Origin: Hyphomicrobiales bacterium
Lineage (GTDB): Bacteria; Pseudomonadota; Alphaproteobacteria; Rhizobiales; Beijerinckiaceae
Reading direction: 5' to 3'
Length of the DNA stretch: 45,834 nt
NCBI GenBank assembly: GCA_028290125.1
Contig: JAQGKM010000185.1
Location: 1 to 45,834, forward strand
A program made the translations under genes and the position numbers. Of this stretch, positions 25,727-34,457 are shown one piece after another (the stretch's first letter is position 1; every line of letters begins with the position of its first letter). The notes below the pieces were generated by a model. The model had not been told where the DNA came from. It saw only the letters and a list, made by a program, of their open reading frames with translations, and made no database searches.

Positions 25727-26731
25727 TCAGGGCGCAGGCTTGTCGCTGAAACGGCCGAACACCATGTCGGGCGCGCTCTTGTTGTGCAGCGAGGGAATGA
25801 CGCGGCCGGCCCAGATCTCGGTGATCGCGCCGCCCTTGTAGGCCAGCACGGGAGACTCGCCCCATGCCTCGACGCCCTTCTCGCGCCACGCCACGCGCGC
25901 GACGTCCGAGTTGAATTCCGTCGCATACATCGAGCGCATGCTGGCGAAGGGATAATCCTTCGGCGCATCGGCCGAGATCGCGACGTCGAGGATCATGCGC
26001 TCCTGATCGATCGTGTCGAGCTTGATGGTCGCCGATCCGCCGCGCGCGAAATCGAGCTTGAAGGTCATCTTGTCGGGATCGAAGGTGATCGTCTTGATGT
26101 CGACGATCGGACGCTGCTGCGTCTCCACGGGGCCGACGAGGAACGACGAGCCATAGGCGGTCCAGCGCATGTCGGCGAAGGGCAGCGGGCGCGCGCGCCA
26201 GTAGCCGTCCGGCGGATAGAACACCAGCACCTCTTCGGCGCGCTCGCGATGCTTCATCCAGAGCTGCACCATGTGCAGGCCCTTTTCCTCGCGGTCGCCG
26301 ACGCGCAGCACCGTGTTGGCTGGGCGCCAGAACGACGGGTAGGTGTAGCCCGTCAGCCAAAACTCCGGCGTCTCCCAGAAGGTGACGCGGCGCGCATCGG
26401 ATTTGAACACCGGATCCTGCGACATGTCACAGGAGGTGAAGTCGGGCGCGTAACGGTCGATGTTTATCGTGCCGATATAGGCCGGATGCACGGCCTGGAT
26501 TCGGAACTGGCGCACGAGCGGCGACGAGAAGGTCAGCTCGATATTGTCCTTCTCGGCGCACAGCACCGGCGTCGACTTGTTGGCGATGTTGACCGAGAGT
26601 TCGGTCGGGTCGATCCCCTTGGTGGGCGGCGTAAAGGGCGCCGGCGGCGGGGTCGGCGTGCGCGGCTGCGCGCTGGCGCCTGCGATCCCGAGCGCGAGTG
26701 TGCAGGAGAGGGCGAAGAAAAGGGATCTCAT
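25727..26731 (-). CDS. Secreted protein of unknown function, operonic with opgH
   Basis: MRSLFFALSCTLALGIAGASAQPRTPTPPPAPFTPPTKG signal peptide; start overlaps opgH stop by 4 nt. Confidence 0.8.
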   Translation of the reverse strand: MRSLFFALSCTLALGIAGASAQPRTPTPPPAPFTPPTKGIDPTELSVNIANKSTPVLCAEKDNIELTFSSPLVRQFRIQAVHPAYIGTINIDRYAPDFTSCDMSQDPVFKSDARRVTFWETPEFWLTGYTYPSFWRPANTVLRVGDREEKGLHMVQLWMKHRERAEEVLVFYPPDGYWRARPLPFADMRWTAYGSSFLVGPVETQQRPIVDIKTITFDPDKMTFKLDFARGGSATIKLDTIDQERMILDVAISADAPKDYPFASMRSMYATEFNSDVARVAWREKGVEAWGESPVLAYKGGAITEIWAGRVIPSLHNKSAPDMVFGRFSDKPAP

Positions 26732-28536
26732 GCGTGTTCCATTGTGTGCGGAGGTGAGGACGGCGCGGAAACATTGTCCAGCATGGCGAGGATCTGGGGC
26801 CGGGTGATGTCTTCGGGAATGGCGCAGAGGCCGCTTCGTTGCAGGAATTTCGTGAACCGCGGTCCGGATGTTTCGACCGCGAACGGAATCGCGAAGAAAT
26901 AGCCCAGCGTCAGGGGCGCCGACCACAGGATGAGCGACGGCGCGAGCCATGCGGCCATGCCGTACAGGTAGACGCCGAAGACAAGCTGCGGCCACAGCCC
27001 CGCAAAAGCGGTCGCGTAAGACAGCTCATGCGCATCGCGCGACTGGCCGCTCCAGATCACCGAGCGCCCGAACAGCAGGCCGATCATGAACAGGCCGGTG
27101 CGCAGCGTCGTCGCGGCGCCGAGCATGAACGAGAAGGCGAGTTCGAACAGCGCGCCGCCGGCGAAGCGCGCCCCGCCGCCATAGCGCGTGAGCCCGTCAC
27201 GCGTCAGCGCGATGTCGAGGAAGCCCGCGAGCTTAGGTGCGAGATACATGCCGAGCCAGACCGCATAGAGGCCAAGCGCCGAGCCCTTGGGGAAGCGCGC
27301 GATGTCCTCGCCGTCGAGCGGCTTCAGCACGGCGAGCGCGATGAGCAGCGTGAAGGCGGGCACGCCGATGAACATCATGATCGCCCACAGCAGCTGGAAG
27401 CGGCTCATGGGCCGAAGGTCCTTCAGGCCAAGCAGCGCCCAGTACTGCATGTTGCCCTGGCACCAGCGCAGATCGCGGCGCGTGAATTCGAGCAGCGTCG
27501 GCGGATTGTCCTCGTAGCTGCCGCTCTCTTCGGGCAGCACGCGGCATTCGTATCCGGCGCGGCGCATCAGCACCGCCTCGACCTGGTCGTGCGACAGGAT
27601 CTGTCCGCCGAGCGGCGGCTTGCCGGGCAGCACGGGCAGATCGCAATGATCGCGGAACGGCGCGATGCGCACGAGCGCATTGTGTCCCCAGAACGGGCCG
27701 CAATCGCCCGCCCACCAGGCGCTGCCCATCGTGTAGGGCCGCATGCCGTGACGCATGCCGAACTGGAACACGCGGGCGAAGCCCGACGTCGCGGGCGCGC
27801 CGACGACGAGGCTCTGCAGGATGCCGAGCTTCGGCCACGCCTGACCCATGCGCACCATCCGCAGAATGGTCTCGCCCGACATCAGGCTGTCGGCGTCGAG
27901 CGGCAGCATGAAGGTGAAGTCGGCGCCCCAGCGTTCGCAGAATTCGCGGACGTTGCCGGCCTTGTAGCCTTCATTGTTCGTGCGGCGTCGGTAATGCAGA
28001 CGCACGGCGGCATGCGGATGGCGGCCGCGCAGCGACTCGACGCCTTGCTCCTCCACGATCGCGACCGTCGCGTCATCGGTGTCGCTCAGGATGAAATAGG
28101 AAAAGCTCGCCTCGTCGTCGGACCTGGCCAGCGACAGCATCATGGTTTCGAGCCGTGCGAGCGCGCGCGCCGGATCTTCATTGCGCACCGTCATGATGAT
28201 CGCGGTGCGCTCCGTGATTGGCGCGCCGGACTCGCCCGCGATGGCGTAGGGCATGACGCTTTCGCGCGCGTCGCGGCGGCCATGCAGCAGCCAGAGGCCA
28301 AGCAGTGCATTCCAGACGCCGAGCACGCTCCACGGCGCCGCGACCGCGAAGCAGACGAACATGGCGACGTCGAGAAAGCTCCAGCCCTGATCGCCGAGGA
28401 TCGACGCGAGCCAGGCGAGCAGGCCGAGATAGGTTGCGATGTTGAGCGCTGCAGCCGCAAGGCGCCGCCTCGTCAGCACGGCGGCGTCTTGCACGCCGGC
28501 GGGCGTCAGGGTCTTGCGTGTCGAAGCAAGCGACAT
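26728..28536 (-). CDS. opgH: Glucans biosynthesis glucosyltransferase (OpgH/MdoH family)
   Basis: TAIIMTVRNEDPARALARLETM, FILSDTDDA, LPLDADSLMSGETILRMV, WWAGDCGPFWGHNALVR, GQILSHDQVEAVLMRRAGYECRVLPEESGSYEDNPPTLLEFTRRDLRWCQGNMQY. Confidence 0.95.
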   Translation of the reverse strand: MSLASTRKTLTPAGVQDAAVLTRRRLAAAALNIATYLGLLAWLASILGDQGWSFLDVAMFVCFAVAAPWSVLGVWNALLGLWLLHGRRDARESVMPYAIAGESGAPITERTAIIMTVRNEDPARALARLETMMLSLARSDDEASFSYFILSDTDDATVAIVEEQGVESLRGRHPHAAVRLHYRRRTNNEGYKAGNVREFCERWGADFTFMLPLDADSLMSGETILRMVRMGQAWPKLGILQSLVVGAPATSGFARVFQFGMRHGMRPYTMGSAWWAGDCGPFWGHNALVRIAPFRDHCDLPVLPGKPPLGGQILSHDQVEAVLMRRAGYECRVLPEESGSYEDNPPTLLEFTRRDLRWCQGNMQYWALLGLKDLRPMSRFQLLWAIMMFIGVPAFTLLIALAVLKPLDGEDIARFPKGSALGLYAVWLGMYLAPKLAGFLDIALTRDGLTRYGGGARFAGGALFELAFSFMLGAATTLRTGLFMIGLLFGRSVIWSGQSRDAHELSYATAFAGLWPQLVFGVYLYGMAAWLAPSLILWSAPLTLGYFFAIPFAVETSGPRFTKFLQRSGLCAIPEDITRPQILAMLDNVSAPSSPPHTMEHA

Positions 28537-28616
28537 CGAGCCTTCTCATGAAGTGATCAGGACAGCCGAACCTGCCGCCAAAATCTGTTGCTAAGCCGGG
28601 CGGGACATTAGAGGGT

Positions 28617-29627
28617 GTGCGCATGGCGGTCGAGACGAAAAACACACATCCAAATGTGCGCCCGGGCAACCGGGCGCTCTGGTACACGGGCAAGGCGCGG
28701 GCCGAGCTGCGGCCTGTGCACGTGCCTGAACCCGGGCCCGGCGAAGCGCTGGTTCTCACCCTGTGGTCGGGCATTTCGCGCGGCACCGAACGGCTCGTCT
28801 ACGACGGCCGCGTGCCGCTGTCGGAATTCGACCGCATGAAGGCGCCGTTTCAGGAAGGCGAGTTTCCCTACCCGGTGAAATACGGCTATTGCGCCGTCGG
28901 CATTGTCGAGCAAGGCCCGAAGGACTGGCTCGGCGTGCCGGTCTTCGCGCTGCACCCACACCAGACGCGCTTCGTCGCGCCAGTCGACAGGTTGGTCGCC
29001 ATCCCGGATGGTTTGCCGCTGCGCCGCGCCGCGCTCGCCGCCAACATGGAGACCGCGCTCAACGCGCTGTGGGATTCCGGCGCGGGACCGGGTGACAGGA
29101 TTGTGATCGTCGGCGCCGGGCTGATCGGCCTGCTGGTCGCCTTCCTGGCCGTGCGCCTGCCAGGCGCCGATGTCGTGGTGGTCGATGTCGAGACCGCACG
29201 TGCGCCGCTCGTCACGGCGCTTGGCGCGGAGTTTCGCACGCCCGGCGCGGTCGCGGGCGATGCCGACGTCGTCTTCCACGCGAGCGCGCAGGAAGACGGT
29301 CTCGTCACGGCGCTCGGCGCAGCGGGCTCGGAGGCGACGATCGTCGAATTGAGCTGGTATGGCGACAAGTTCGTGTCCGTGCCGCTCGGCGGCGCCTTCC
29401 ACAGCAAGCGCCTGCGGCTGATCTCGTCGCAGGTCGGGCAGGTGGCGCCGACGCGCCGCCCGCGCTGGAACTATGCGCGACGCCTGCGCAAGGCGCTCGA
29501 TCTTCTGCAGGACGATGTGATCGACAAGCTCATCACCGGCGAGGTCACGTTCGACATGCTGCCCTTCGCGCTGTTCGACATCTTCAATCCCGACGCGCCC
29601 GCGCTGGCGACTGTCGTGCGTTACTGA
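28617..29627 (+). CDS. Zinc-binding-type MDR dehydrogenase
   Basis: WSGISRGTERLVYDGRVP...PYPVKYGYCAVGIVEQGP, GDRIVIVGAGLIGLLVAFLAVRLPGADVVVVD Rossmann. Confidence 0.85.
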   Translation: MRMAVETKNTHPNVRPGNRALWYTGKARAELRPVHVPEPGPGEALVLTLWSGISRGTERLVYDGRVPLSEFDRMKAPFQEGEFPYPVKYGYCAVGIVEQGPKDWLGVPVFALHPHQTRFVAPVDRLVAIPDGLPLRRAALAANMETALNALWDSGAGPGDRIVIVGAGLIGLLVAFLAVRLPGADVVVVDVETARAPLVTALGAEFRTPGAVAGDADVVFHASAQEDGLVTALGAAGSEATIVELSWYGDKFVSVPLGGAFHSKRLRLISSQVGQVAPTRRPRWNYARRLRKALDLLQDDVIDKLITGEVTFDMLPFALFDIFNPDAPALATVVRY

Positions 29628-29642
29628 GAAAGGTTCTGACTG

Positions 29643-30044
29643 ATGTATGCACTCGAGGTGCGCGAGCACATCATGATCGCCCACTCGTTCAAGGGCGAGT
29701 TCTTCGGACCCGCGCAGAACATGCATGGCGCGACCTTCGTGGTCGATGTCGCGTTCTTCCGCGAGACGCTGACCGAGAATGAAGTCGTCGTCGACATCGG
29801 CCGCGCGCATGATGCGCTGAAAGCGACGCTCGGGCCGATCAACTACCAGAACCTCGACGCGCTGCCACTGTTCACGGGACGCCAGACGACGACGGAATTC
29901 CTGTCGAAATACATCTTCGACGCCATGGCGGGCGCGGCGCGCAAGGGCGAGCTCGGACCGGGCGGCGAGGGCATTGCGAAGATCCGCGTTACTCTGCATG
30001 AATCGCATGTCGCGCGCGCCTGGTACGAAGGCGCGGTCGCCTGA
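29643..30044 (+). CDS. PTPS/QueD-fold protein with altered active site
   Basis: 133 aa, HIMIAHSF, AQNMHGATFVVDVAF, VVVDIGRAHDALK, TTTEFLSKYIFD, TLHES aligning with QueD motifs. Confidence 0.82.
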   Translation: MYALEVREHIMIAHSFKGEFFGPAQNMHGATFVVDVAFFRETLTENEVVVDIGRAHDALKATLGPINYQNLDALPLFTGRQTTTEFLSKYIFDAMAGAARKGELGPGGEGIAKIRVTLHESHVARAWYEGAVA

Positions 30045-30049
30045 CAGGC

Positions 30050-31099
30050 ATGAAAACCGTCTTCGCCATTCCGGGCGATCTCGCGGCTTTGACCGGCGGC
30101 TATGCCTACGATCGCGAGATCATGGCGCGGGCGTCGGACGTCGGCATGACGCATCTTGCTCTCCCGCAGGGTTTTCCGGCGCCCACGCCCGATGATTTGC
30201 GCGAGACGCAGCGTCTGTTTCGCACGCTCGCGCCCGGCGACCTGCTGCTGATTGACGGCCTCGCCTTCGGCGCCTTCACGCCCGAGCTGCTGCGCGCTCT
30301 GCCGCGCCGCACCATCGCCCTCGTGCATCATCCGCTGGCGTTGGAGACGGGGCTTGCGGCGGAGGACGCGCATCGACTGGCCGCAAGCGAGCGCCACGCG
30401 CTGTCGCACGCCGCCCACGTCATCGTCACGAGTGCGACGACGCGCGACCTGCTTGTCGCAGACTATGGCGTCGAGCTGGCGCGCATCACGGTCGCGGTTC
30501 CGGGCGTGGAGCGCATGCCGCGTGCGCGCGGTTCCCGCGCTGCGCCGCAGCTTCTCGCAGTGGGCTCGGTGACGCCGCGCAAAGGCCACGACGTGCTCGT
30601 CGCGGCACTTGCCGAGCAAGCCGACCTCGACTGGCGGCTCACCATCGCGGGCTCGCTTGCGCGCGCGCCGGACCATGCGCAGGCGGTCGCCAGCCAGATC
30701 GACGCCGCAGGGCTTTCCGCGCGCATTGCGCTGGCGGGCGAAGTCAGCGAGGCCGAACGCGATGCGCTCTATGACGCCGCCGACATCTTCGTCATGCCCT
30801 CGCTCTACGAAGGCTACGGCATGGTGCTGGGCGAAGCCATGGCACGCGGGCTGCCCATCGTCACCACAACCGGTGGCGCGGCGGCGCAGACGGTTCCGGA
30901 CGCCGCCGCCCTGAAAGTCGCGCCCGGCAATCCTGCCGCGCTTGCGCAGGCGTTGGCGCGGCTCATCGGGGACGCACCGCTGCGCGCGCGATTGGCGGAG
31001 GCGAGCCATTCGGCTGGACAGGCGCTGCCGTCATGGGATGATACGGCGCGCATCGTCGCTGGCGTTCTCGCCCGCGTGGCAGAAGGAACAGGCGCATGA
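30050..31099 (+). CDS. Family 4 glycosyltransferase
   Basis: LLAVGSVTPRKGHDVLVAALAEQ, AGEVSEAERDALYDAADIFVMPSLYEGYGMVLGEAMARGLPIVTTTGGA. Confidence 0.93.
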   Translation: MKTVFAIPGDLAALTGGYAYDREIMARASDVGMTHLALPQGFPAPTPDDLRETQRLFRTLAPGDLLLIDGLAFGAFTPELLRALPRRTIALVHHPLALETGLAAEDAHRLAASERHALSHAAHVIVTSATTRDLLVADYGVELARITVAVPGVERMPRARGSRAAPQLLAVGSVTPRKGHDVLVAALAEQADLDWRLTIAGSLARAPDHAQAVASQIDAAGLSARIALAGEVSEAERDALYDAADIFVMPSLYEGYGMVLGEAMARGLPIVTTTGGAAAQTVPDAAALKVAPGNPAALAQALARLIGDAPLRARLAEASHSAGQALPSWDDTARIVAGVLARVAEGTGA

Positions 31100-31935
31100 C
31101 CGGCTTTTCACCCGACTGGCTCGCGCTGCGCGAACCCGCCGATCACGCGGCGCGATCGGGCGATGTCGCCCGCGATGTCTTCACGCATTTTGCCGGCAAG
31201 GACTCCATGACGGTCGCGGATCTCGGCTGCGGCACGGGCTCCAACCTGCGCGCCATGGCGGAGCATCTGCCGGCGCGACAGACGTGGCGGCTGGTCGACT
31301 GGGACCGCCATCTGCTCGACGCCGCGCGCGGGCGTCTCGTCGGCTGGGCGGACCGCGCCGAGACGCTGGGCGTCGACATGCGCCTGCTGAAGGGCGATCA
31401 CGACATCACGCTGCGGCTCGAGCAGGCCGACCTTGCGCAAGATTTCGAACGCGTGCTGGAGCGCGACGCCGACCTCATCACCGCGACGGCGTTCTTCGAT
31501 CTGGTCTCGGCCAACTGGATCGACGATTTCGTCGCCGTTCTCGCGCGTCGGAGGCTGCCGCTTTACGCCATCCTGACCTACGACGGCCACGAGCAATGGG
31601 CGCCGCCGCATGGCCGCGACGCGCCGATGCTGGCGGCCTTTCACGCCCACCAGCAGCGCGACAAGGGTTTTGGGCCCGCCGCCGGTCCCTTCGCGGCCGC
31701 GCATCTGGCGCGCGCTCTTGAAGAGCAGGGCTATCGCGTCGCGAGCGCGTCCAGTCCGTGGCGGCTGGACGAGGCGCAGCGCGGGCTGATGGGCGAGCTT
31801 GCGCGCGGAGCGGCGAACGCCGTTGCGGAGACCGGGCTCGTCGGTGAAAGCGACATCGCCTCATGGCGCGCGGCGCGCGAAAGCGCCGAGGCCTGCGTCA
31901 TCGGCCACGTCGATCTGTTTGCGACGCCCGCCTGA
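31096..31935 (+). CDS. Class I SAM-dependent methyltransferase
   Basis: TVADLGCGTGSNLRAMAEHLPARQTWRLVDWDRHLLDAAR; 4-nt overlap with GT4. Confidence 0.9.
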   Translation: MTGFSPDWLALREPADHAARSGDVARDVFTHFAGKDSMTVADLGCGTGSNLRAMAEHLPARQTWRLVDWDRHLLDAARGRLVGWADRAETLGVDMRLLKGDHDITLRLEQADLAQDFERVLERDADLITATAFFDLVSANWIDDFVAVLARRRLPLYAILTYDGHEQWAPPHGRDAPMLAAFHAHQQRDKGFGPAAGPFAAAHLARALEEQGYRVASASSPWRLDEAQRGLMGELARGAANAVAETGLVGESDIASWRAARESAEACVIGHVDLFATPA

Positions 31936-32514
31936 TCAGCTCCGGCCGCGCGGCCACATCCGGGCGAGCACGCCGTCATGCTTGACGAAGCGATGCATCA
32001 ACGCGCCGCCGATGTGGGCGACCAGCAGCGCGACGATCAGCAGCGCCGAGATTTCATGCGCCTTGAACAGCAGCTTCGACAGGGCTTCGTTTTCCGGCGC
32101 GAGCGGCGGCAGCGTGAAAAGCCAGAAGATCGAAACGGCGACCGGGTAGGCCGAGGTCGCGGCCCAGCCCAGCAGCGGCGTGGCGATGAGCAGCACGTAA
32201 AGCGCATGATGCGCGAAGGTGGAGGCGCGCAATTCGAATGGCGTCAATCCCGCGTAGGCCGCCGGAACGCCGTAAATCCTGCGCACGAGGAGCCGCGCAA
32301 GCGCGAGGCAGAGCACCACGAAGCCAAAGGAGCGGTGCAGGTCGTAACCCAGATCCTGCACGCGGCCTTCGGGCAGATCGTCGAGCAGGAACCCCACCGG
32401 TATCTGGCCGAAGATGATGATCGCCGTGATCCAGTGCAGCCATTTCGAGGCGGCTGAATAATCGAGCCGCCCGTTCGCCGTCGTCGCCACGCTCATGTCA
32501 GCCCCCGTCGCCAT
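31936..32514 (-). CDS. Cytochrome b561
   Basis: YSAASKWLHWITAIIIFGQIPVGFLL...DLHRSFGFVVLCLALARLLVRR...HHALYVLLIATPLLGWA. Confidence 0.93.
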   Translation of the reverse strand: MATGADMSVATTANGRLDYSAASKWLHWITAIIIFGQIPVGFLLDDLPEGRVQDLGYDLHRSFGFVVLCLALARLLVRRIYGVPAAYAGLTPFELRASTFAHHALYVLLIATPLLGWAATSAYPVAVSIFWLFTLPPLAPENEALSKLLFKAHEISALLIVALLVAHIGGALMHRFVKHDGVLARMWPRGRS

Positions 32515-33217
32515 TTCGCAGGTCGCAATCGATCAGAAATTCGCGCTCGCCCAGCGCATGCAGCGTCGTGTGCGGCCGCAGCGCGCCCGACAGGTCGTCG
32601 ATCGGCGCGAGGTCGAGTCCGTTGCGGCCCGATCCGATGATGATCGGCGCGAACAGAAGGTGAAGCCGGTCGACGCAGCCCGCATCGATAAAGGACGAGA
32701 TGGTGCGCGCGCCGCCTTCGATGAGAATCTTTTTCATGCCGCGCCGAAAGAGGGCGTCGACGATGGCGCGCGGCGCGATGGCGCCCTGGTCGGCCTCCAG
32801 CCGGATGTGCTGAAGGCCCGGCGGCAGCGACGCGACCGAACAGGCGGTGACGACGAAGCAACTCGCGCCATTGTGTTCGAGCCATTTCGCAGGACTCTTC
32901 AGCCGTCCCGTCGGGTCGATGACGACGCGCGCGGGACTGCGGCCGGGCACGCGACGCACTGTCAATTGCGGGTCGTCGGCCACCACCGTGCCGGCGCCCA
33001 CCACCACCGCGTCGACTTCGGCGCGAATGCGATGCAGATGGTCGAGCGCCGGCGCGCCATTGATATATTTGCTCATGCCGGTGATCGTCGCGATGCGCCC
33101 GTCGAGCGACTGTCCGAGTTGCGCGACCACGAACGGTCGCGCAGGATCGGCGCGCCGGAAGGGCGCGAACGGATCCTGCATCGACTCGTCTGGCATCAGG
33201 TCGGCGGCGGGTCTCAT
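32498..33217 (-). CDS. RibD C-terminal (pyrimidine/dihydrofolate reductase-like) protein without deaminase domain
   Basis: VVAQLGQSLDGRIATITGMSKYINGAPALDHLHRIRAEVDAVVVGAGTVVADDPQLTVR...ILIEGGARTISSFIDAG. Confidence 0.9.
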   Translation of the reverse strand: MRPAADLMPDESMQDPFAPFRRADPARPFVVAQLGQSLDGRIATITGMSKYINGAPALDHLHRIRAEVDAVVVGAGTVVADDPQLTVRRVPGRSPARVVIDPTGRLKSPAKWLEHNGASCFVVTACSVASLPPGLQHIRLEADQGAIAPRAIVDALFRRGMKKILIEGGARTISSFIDAGCVDRLHLLFAPIIIGSGRNGLDLAPIDDLSGALRPHTTLHALGEREFLIDCDLRNGDGG

Positions 33218-33250
33218 GGACGCTCCTAGTTTCCGCCCCAGATATAGGTT

Positions 33251-34453
33251 ATGAGCGGGGCAGGGGAGGGATTGGGAAGGCGATGTCCTGCTCGGATCGC
33301 TTTCCCGACGTGTGAGGGTCGCGTGAAGGATCGTAAGTCTAGTCTAGTCGGAGGCGCAGCCTTCGGCCATATCCAGGTCGAACGCGCGATCGCCGAAGTT
33401 CGCTCGGGCCGTCCCGTACTCGTGACCTCGCCGCAAGGCGCCCTCATCGCCGCTACCTTCGAGGCGCTGGACGAAGCGTTCATGGCAGAGCTCACGCCTG
33501 TGGCGCAAGGGCGCGCGCGCCTGGTGCTCGCAGCGCCGCGTCTGCGCCGCCTCGGCGTCGAGCGCCAGACGGCCGGCCTCATCGCCCTGCCGACTCTCGA
33601 TTTCGCCCGCATCGCAGCGCTATCCGTCGAACTCGACGGACGCATCGACGCGCCGGTCGCGTCTCTCACGCAAGGCGATGAAGCCGCGCTCGAACTCGCC
33701 CGGCTGGCGCTCGTCCTGCCAGCCGTCGTCACCGTGCCGGTGGACGCGGACGCGAGCGAGACCGCCGGGCTGTTGCGCGTCTCCGTCGAAGAGATCTCGC
33801 AGTACCGTTCGCAGGAGCAGCATGCGCTGAAGCTCATCTCGCGCGCGCCCGTGCCGCTCGAAGGCGCGCCCGATAGCGAATTTGTGATTGTCCGCGGCGG
33901 CGAGGGCTTGCGCGATCAGGTGGCGGTGATCGTCGGCAAGCCGGACTTTTCCGCGCCCGTCACCGTGCGTCTGCATTCGGCCTGTCTCACCGGCGATTTG
34001 TTCGGTTCGCTGAAGTGCGATTGCGGCGACCAGTTGCGCCACACCGCGAAATTCATGGCCGAGAATGGCGGCGGCGTGCTGCTCTACCTCGACCAGGAAG
34101 GCCGTGGCAACGGCATCTCCAACAAGATCCGCGCCTATCGCCTTCAGGCGCAAGGCTTCGACACCTACGACGCCGACGAGGTGCTGGGCTTCGATCACGA
34201 TCAGCGTGGTTTTGCCTTCGCGGGTCTGATGCTGAAGCAGCTGGGCGTCACCGCAGTGCGTGTGATGACCAACAATCCGGTGAAGATCGCCGCGCTCGAA
34301 GACGCCGGGCTCGATGTCGCCGGCAACCAGCGCATCATCGGGCGGCTGACCGACCAGAACGTTCGCTATCTCGCCTCGAAGCGGGATCGCGCCGGACATT
34401 TTATCGATGTATTGGACAAGGCGCCGCCTGCGCATGGCGGGGCCAAGGACTGA
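33251..34453 (+). CDS. ribA: GTP cyclohydrolase II with degenerate DHBP-synthase-like N-terminal region
   Basis: VTVRLHSACLTGDLFGSLKCDCGDQL, LYLDQEGRGNGISNKIRAYRLQ, RVMTNNPVKI; in-frame GTG at 33323 is an alternative start. Confidence 0.93.
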   Translation: MSGAGEGLGRRCPARIAFPTCEGRVKDRKSSLVGGAAFGHIQVERAIAEVRSGRPVLVTSPQGALIAATFEALDEAFMAELTPVAQGRARLVLAAPRLRRLGVERQTAGLIALPTLDFARIAALSVELDGRIDAPVASLTQGDEAALELARLALVLPAVVTVPVDADASETAGLLRVSVEEISQYRSQEQHALKLISRAPVPLEGAPDSEFVIVRGGEGLRDQVAVIVGKPDFSAPVTVRLHSACLTGDLFGSLKCDCGDQLRHTAKFMAENGGGVLLYLDQEGRGNGISNKIRAYRLQAQGFDTYDADEVLGFDHDQRGFAFAGLMLKQLGVTAVRVMTNNPVKIAALEDAGLDVAGNQRIIGRLTDQNVRYLASKRDRAGHFIDVLDKAPPAHGGAKD

Positions 34454-34457
34454 TTTC

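Noticed and set aside
29643-30044. Calling this gene queD (6-carboxytetrahydropterin synthase)
   Set aside because: Catalytic Cys, Asp, His and one Zn ligand are substituted, and no queC/queE neighbours are present.
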